Shown here one piece after another: positions 59,501 to 62,142 of a DNA stretch of 62,142 nucleotides (position 1 is its first letter; each line of letters opens with the position of its first letter). The DNA lies in contig NZ_JARVKV010000034.1 of assembly GCF_029813835.1 (NCBI RefSeq), positions 1 to 62,142 on the forward strand, given 5' to 3'. A model generated the notes under the pieces. That model saw nothing but the letters and a program-made list of their open reading frames with translations, was not told where the DNA came from and ran no database searches. The position numbers and the translations under genes were made by a program. This DNA is from Streptomyces sp. DH37 (GTDB lineage: Bacteria; Actinomycetota; Actinomycetes; Streptomycetales; Streptomycetaceae).

Positions 59501-62092
59501 ATGGACCCGAACCACACGGGATCCGAGGAACAGGACAGCGGGGCCATCACCCGCGCGATCCCGCTCATAGCGGGTGAGTACCTGCTGACCGTCAATCCCG
59601 TCGACGGCAGCGAGATCGAGCCCTGCCCGCCCGGCAAGCGCCCCGGCACGCCCCGGCGGCGCACCGCGGAGTCCCGCGCCGAGCGGGAGCGCGCCGCCGT
59701 GGCCCCGCTCCCGACGGGGATCTCCCTGCCCGACCTGCCGCTGCTGGAGCGCACGGCGGAACGCGAGCACCTCCTCCGGCTGCTCAGGCGCGGTCGTTCG
59801 GTCCGCCTCACCGGGGCCCCCGGCTCCGGGCGCAGCTCCCTGCTGGCCGCCGTCGCCGCCGAGTGCGCCGACCTGGCGCCGGACGGTGTCATCCGGCTCA
59901 GCGGCTGCCAGCGTACGCCCGGCGACCTGCTGTACGAGCTGTTCGCCGCCGTCCACGACGCCCCCCGGCACCGCCCCGACCGCGCCGGGCTGGAGGCGGC
60001 GGTGCGCGGCGTGGGCGCGGTCGTCCTGCTGGACGACATCGAGTTCGGCGGCCGGGCGCTCGACTCCCTCCTCGACGCCACGCCCGAGTGCGCCTTCCTG
60101 ATCACGGCCACGCCCGACACCCCCGCGCCCTCCGCCGACGCGCCGCTGGAGGAGGTCTCCCTCTCCGGCATCAGCCGCGCCGCCTGCCGCGACCTGATGG
60201 AGCGCATCGTCCGCCGCCCCCTGACCGAGGACGAGGCGCAGTGGGTGGCGGACCTGTGGTTCGAGTCCGAGGGGCTGCCGCTGCGCTTCGTCCAGGCCGG
60301 CGCGCTGCTGCGGCAGCGTGACGCGGAGGCGGAGGACTCCGGGCGGACCGCGGCCGGCGGTGGTGACGGCGACGGCGGTGCCGGGAGCGCCGGGGAGACG
60401 GCGGAGGCCGGGCGGGCGGGCGCCTCGCTGCCGACGCTCGCCGAGGGCGCGGCCCCCGCGGCGCTGCTGGCCGCCCGGCTGTCCGAACCCACCCGCGAGG
60501 TGCTGCGCTTCGCCGTCGCGCTCGGCGGTGTGCTGCCGCACCCGGCCCATCTGCCCGCGCTGGTGGACGACGCCGACGCCGACGCCTCCCTGGGCGAACT
60601 CCTCGCCTGCGGCCTGGTCACCACCGCCGGGACGCACTACCGGCTCGCCCCGGACGTGGCCGGGCAGCTCGCCGCCGCCGGATACGCCGACGGCGCCGAC
60701 GACCGCGCCCGCGCCGCCGCCCGGCACTACGCCTGGTGGACCGGCCACCCCTCGGTCACCCCGGAGCGGGTGGCGCAGGAGGCCGAGGCGGTGCTCGCGG
60801 CCGTCCAGGGCGCCCAGCGCGGCGGCCACGCGAGCGCGGCCGTGCTGCTGGCCCGCACCGCCGCGCCCATCCTGGCGGCGTCGCTGTACTGGAGCGCCTG
60901 GGAGCGGATGCTGCGCGGCGGCCAGGAGGCGGCGCGTACGGCGGGCGAGGTGGCCGAGGAGGCGTACTTCCACCACGATCTGGGCGTGCTGGCCCTGTGC
61001 GCCGGTCATCTGGACCGCGCCCGCGCCGAACTCGAGGCGTCCATCGGACTGCGCGGGGTGCTCGCGGACCGCCGGGGCACGGTCGCCGGACGGCGTGCGC
61101 TGGCCCTGGTCGAGGACCGCTCCGCGCTGGAGGCCGGGGACGGGCCCGGGGGAGCCCCGGAGAGCGGGAAGGCCCCCGGGGGGCTGCTCCCGGCCGTCGC
61201 CGTGCCGCCCGCGTCCCCCGCGCCCGTACCGCCCGCGGCGTCCGTGCCGCCCGCGGCGCCGGCCCCGCCCGGGCCGCAGACCACCGGAAGCACGCCGACG
61301 CTCGGCAAGCTGCCCCCCGCTCTGGCGGTCCCGCCGGTGACGGTGGGCAGCGCGTTCGACGAGACGTCCGGCAGCGAGGCGCTGACCCGGCCCACCCCGT
61401 TCGTCCGGACCGCGTACGGCGAGGGCGGCCCGGCCGCCGGCCGCCGCGACACCCGCGGGCTCGCGCTCCTGGGGGCCCGGCGCAACATCTTCGCGGCGGG
61501 CGCGGGCGCGCTGCTGGCCGCCCTCGTCGGCACGGTCGTCACGATCGGCATGACCTCGGGCGGCGAGGAGCCCACCGGCAGCGTCAACCCGGCGGTCACC
61601 TCCCGGGAGGACGACGGCATCACCGTCGAGGAGCCCCCGCCGAGCCCCAGCGGCGAGCGCGAGGAGAAGCCGGGGGCGAGCAGCTCGCCGACCGCACCGG
61701 GCACCCCGTCGGCCGACGGGACGAGTCCGGCCGCGCCGGGAGGGGCGTCCACGTCGTCCGGGGAGACCGAGGAGGTCGAGGAGACGGCCGGCACGTCCAC
61801 CGGGAGCACGCGGCAGCCGACCAGGACGACCACCGGACCGGGCACTCCGACGGACACGAGGAAGCCGGACGGCGGGACGACGGAACCGGAGGAGACCCCC
61901 GGTGAGTCGTCCACGCAACCGGAGGACCCCCCCAGCGAGTCGGAGGAACCGACCGGCGATCCGGGTGACACCGGTGGTGAGACGCCGAACGGCGGGACCG
62001 CCAGCGCCAGTGAGCCCGTGCCGAGCAGCGTCGCCCCCGTCGCCGGCTCCGAGCCCGGGCCCCAAGCCTCCGGGGAGAGCCCGGTCATCTGA
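59501..62092 (+). CDS. membrane-anchored NTPase-like protein with external acidic tail
   Basis: This protein of about 863 aa starts at ATG 59501. An in-frame ATG at 59384 is possible, but TAGGGT at 59377-59382 looks like a -10 just before it. It has an N-terminal disordered part, an NTPase domain with P-loop Gly-Ala-Pro-Gly-Ser-Gly-Arg-Ser-Ser (Arg in place of Lys) and Walker B Val-Val-Leu-Leu-Asp-Asp, helical repeats, a Pro/Ala linker, one membrane helix near residue 670 and a Ser/Thr/Pro/Glu-rich tail of about 170 residues outside. It resembles AAA/STAND signalling ATPases of Streptomyces without a DNA-binding domain. The function is unknown. Confidence 0.8.
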   Translation: MDPNHTGSEEQDSGAITRAIPLIAGEYLLTVNPVDGSEIEPCPPGKRPGTPRRRTAESRAERERAAVAPLPTGISLPDLPLLERTAEREHLLRLLRRGRSVRLTGAPGSGRSSLLAAVAAECADLAPDGVIRLSGCQRTPGDLLYELFAAVHDAPRHRPDRAGLEAAVRGVGAVVLLDDIEFGGRALDSLLDATPECAFLITATPDTPAPSADAPLEEVSLSGISRAACRDLMERIVRRPLTEDEAQWVADLWFESEGLPLRFVQAGALLRQRDAEAEDSGRTAAGGGDGDGGAGSAGETAEAGRAGASLPTLAEGAAPAALLAARLSEPTREVLRFAVALGGVLPHPAHLPALVDDADADASLGELLACGLVTTAGTHYRLAPDVAGQLAAAGYADGADDRARAAARHYAWWTGHPSVTPERVAQEAEAVLAAVQGAQRGGHASAAVLLARTAAPILAASLYWSAWERMLRGGQEAARTAGEVAEEAYFHHDLGVLALCAGHLDRARAELEASIGLRGVLADRRGTVAGRRALALVEDRSALEAGDGPGGAPESGKAPGGLLPAVAVPPASPAPVPPAASVPPAAPAPPGPQTTGSTPTLGKLPPALAVPPVTVGSAFDETSGSEALTRPTPFVRTAYGEGGPAAGRRDTRGLALLGARRNIFAAGAGALLAALVGTVVTIGMTSGGEEPTGSVNPAVTSREDDGITVEEPPPSPSGEREEKPGASSSPTAPGTPSADGTSPAAPGGASTSSGETEEVEETAGTSTGSTRQPTRTTTGPGTPTDTRKPDGGTTEPEETPGESSTQPEDPPSESEEPTGDPGDTGGETPNGGTASASEPVPSSVAPVAGSEPGPQASGESPVI

Positions 62093-62111
62093 CCCCGCGC
62101 ACGACGCCCCC

Positions 62112-62142
62112 GGCCGGAACCGCGCTGGACGCGGTTCCGGCC
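62112..62142 (+). terminator. terminator at the window end
   Basis: GGCCGGAACCGCG and CGCGGTTCCGGCC form a perfect 13-bp stem with a 5-base loop, 20 bases past the stop of the NTPase gene. The window ends at the base of the stem. Confidence 0.75.

Overview
The window is a high-GC actinobacterial chromosome segment, almost certainly Streptomyces. The evidence is the base composition, the frequent GTG and TTG starts, the gene order lysA-hom-thrC-thrB-rho-LCP-rpmE-prfA-prmC-tsaC-wecA-atpIBEFHAGDC-chiC-chiR-chiS, a CebR-type operator before a secreted LPMO, a DasR-type site in the chitinase promoter, and a pSAM2-like integrative element.

Left flank (1-7.8 kb): a HEPN-domain protein, a copper polysaccharide monooxygenase under a CebR-like palindrome, a NUDIX protein, a divergent pair of secreted enzymes (M23 peptidase and SxxK serine hydrolase) sharing the same C-terminal SH3-like domain, an ArsR-like regulator and three small conserved proteins.

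Mobile region (7.8-27.15 kb): an actinomycete integrative and conjugative element (AICE) of about 17.5 kb lies between two identical 47-bp copies of the 3' part of a tRNA-Arg(CCG) gene (9609-9655 and 27077-27123). Its core (17.4-26.9 kb) has HD and NUDIX proteins, an XRE regulator, a SCO3933-type protein, an FtsK-like Tra translocase, spread proteins, a GGDEF protein between two 75-bp repeats, a RepSA-like initiator, Xis and Int. Its left half (9.8-16.8 kb) is cargo. A translationally coupled minus-strand operon encodes an unrecognised 210-aa protein, a PLD-helicase fusion, a 70-aa protein, a DndD-like zinc-hook ATPase and a 126-aa protein. A divergent N4-type DNA methyltransferase stands beside it. 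This looks like a restriction-modification or phage-defence module that I cannot match to a named system, and it is the best candidate here for an undescribed system. Left of the element (7.8-9.6 kb) is the integrase-proximal end of an older related element, with an N-terminally truncated integrase and a PD-(D/E)XK-like candidate gene, so the tRNA has been used at least twice. A 170-bp interrupted palindrome (17022-17190) separates cargo from core.

Right flank (27.15-62.1 kb): conserved core. It runs from a lone receiver protein and an ArgS-related DALR protein through diaminopimelate decarboxylase, the threonine branch, Rho, an LCP cell-wall ligase, L31, RF1 and its methyltransferase, Sua5/TsaC, a phosphatase-like protein lacking its nucleophilic cysteine, a WecA/TagO-like transferase and the complete F1Fo ATP synthase operon. 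Then come DUF2550, chitinase C with the ChiSR two-component system, a membrane protein, a PduO-type corrinoid adenosyltransferase, a 3-hydroxybutyryl-CoA dehydrogenase, a STAS protein without the usual phosphoserine, and a large membrane-anchored NTPase with an atypical P-loop and a Ser/Thr/Pro/Glu-rich tail.

All similarity statements come from reading motifs by eye; no database search was possible.
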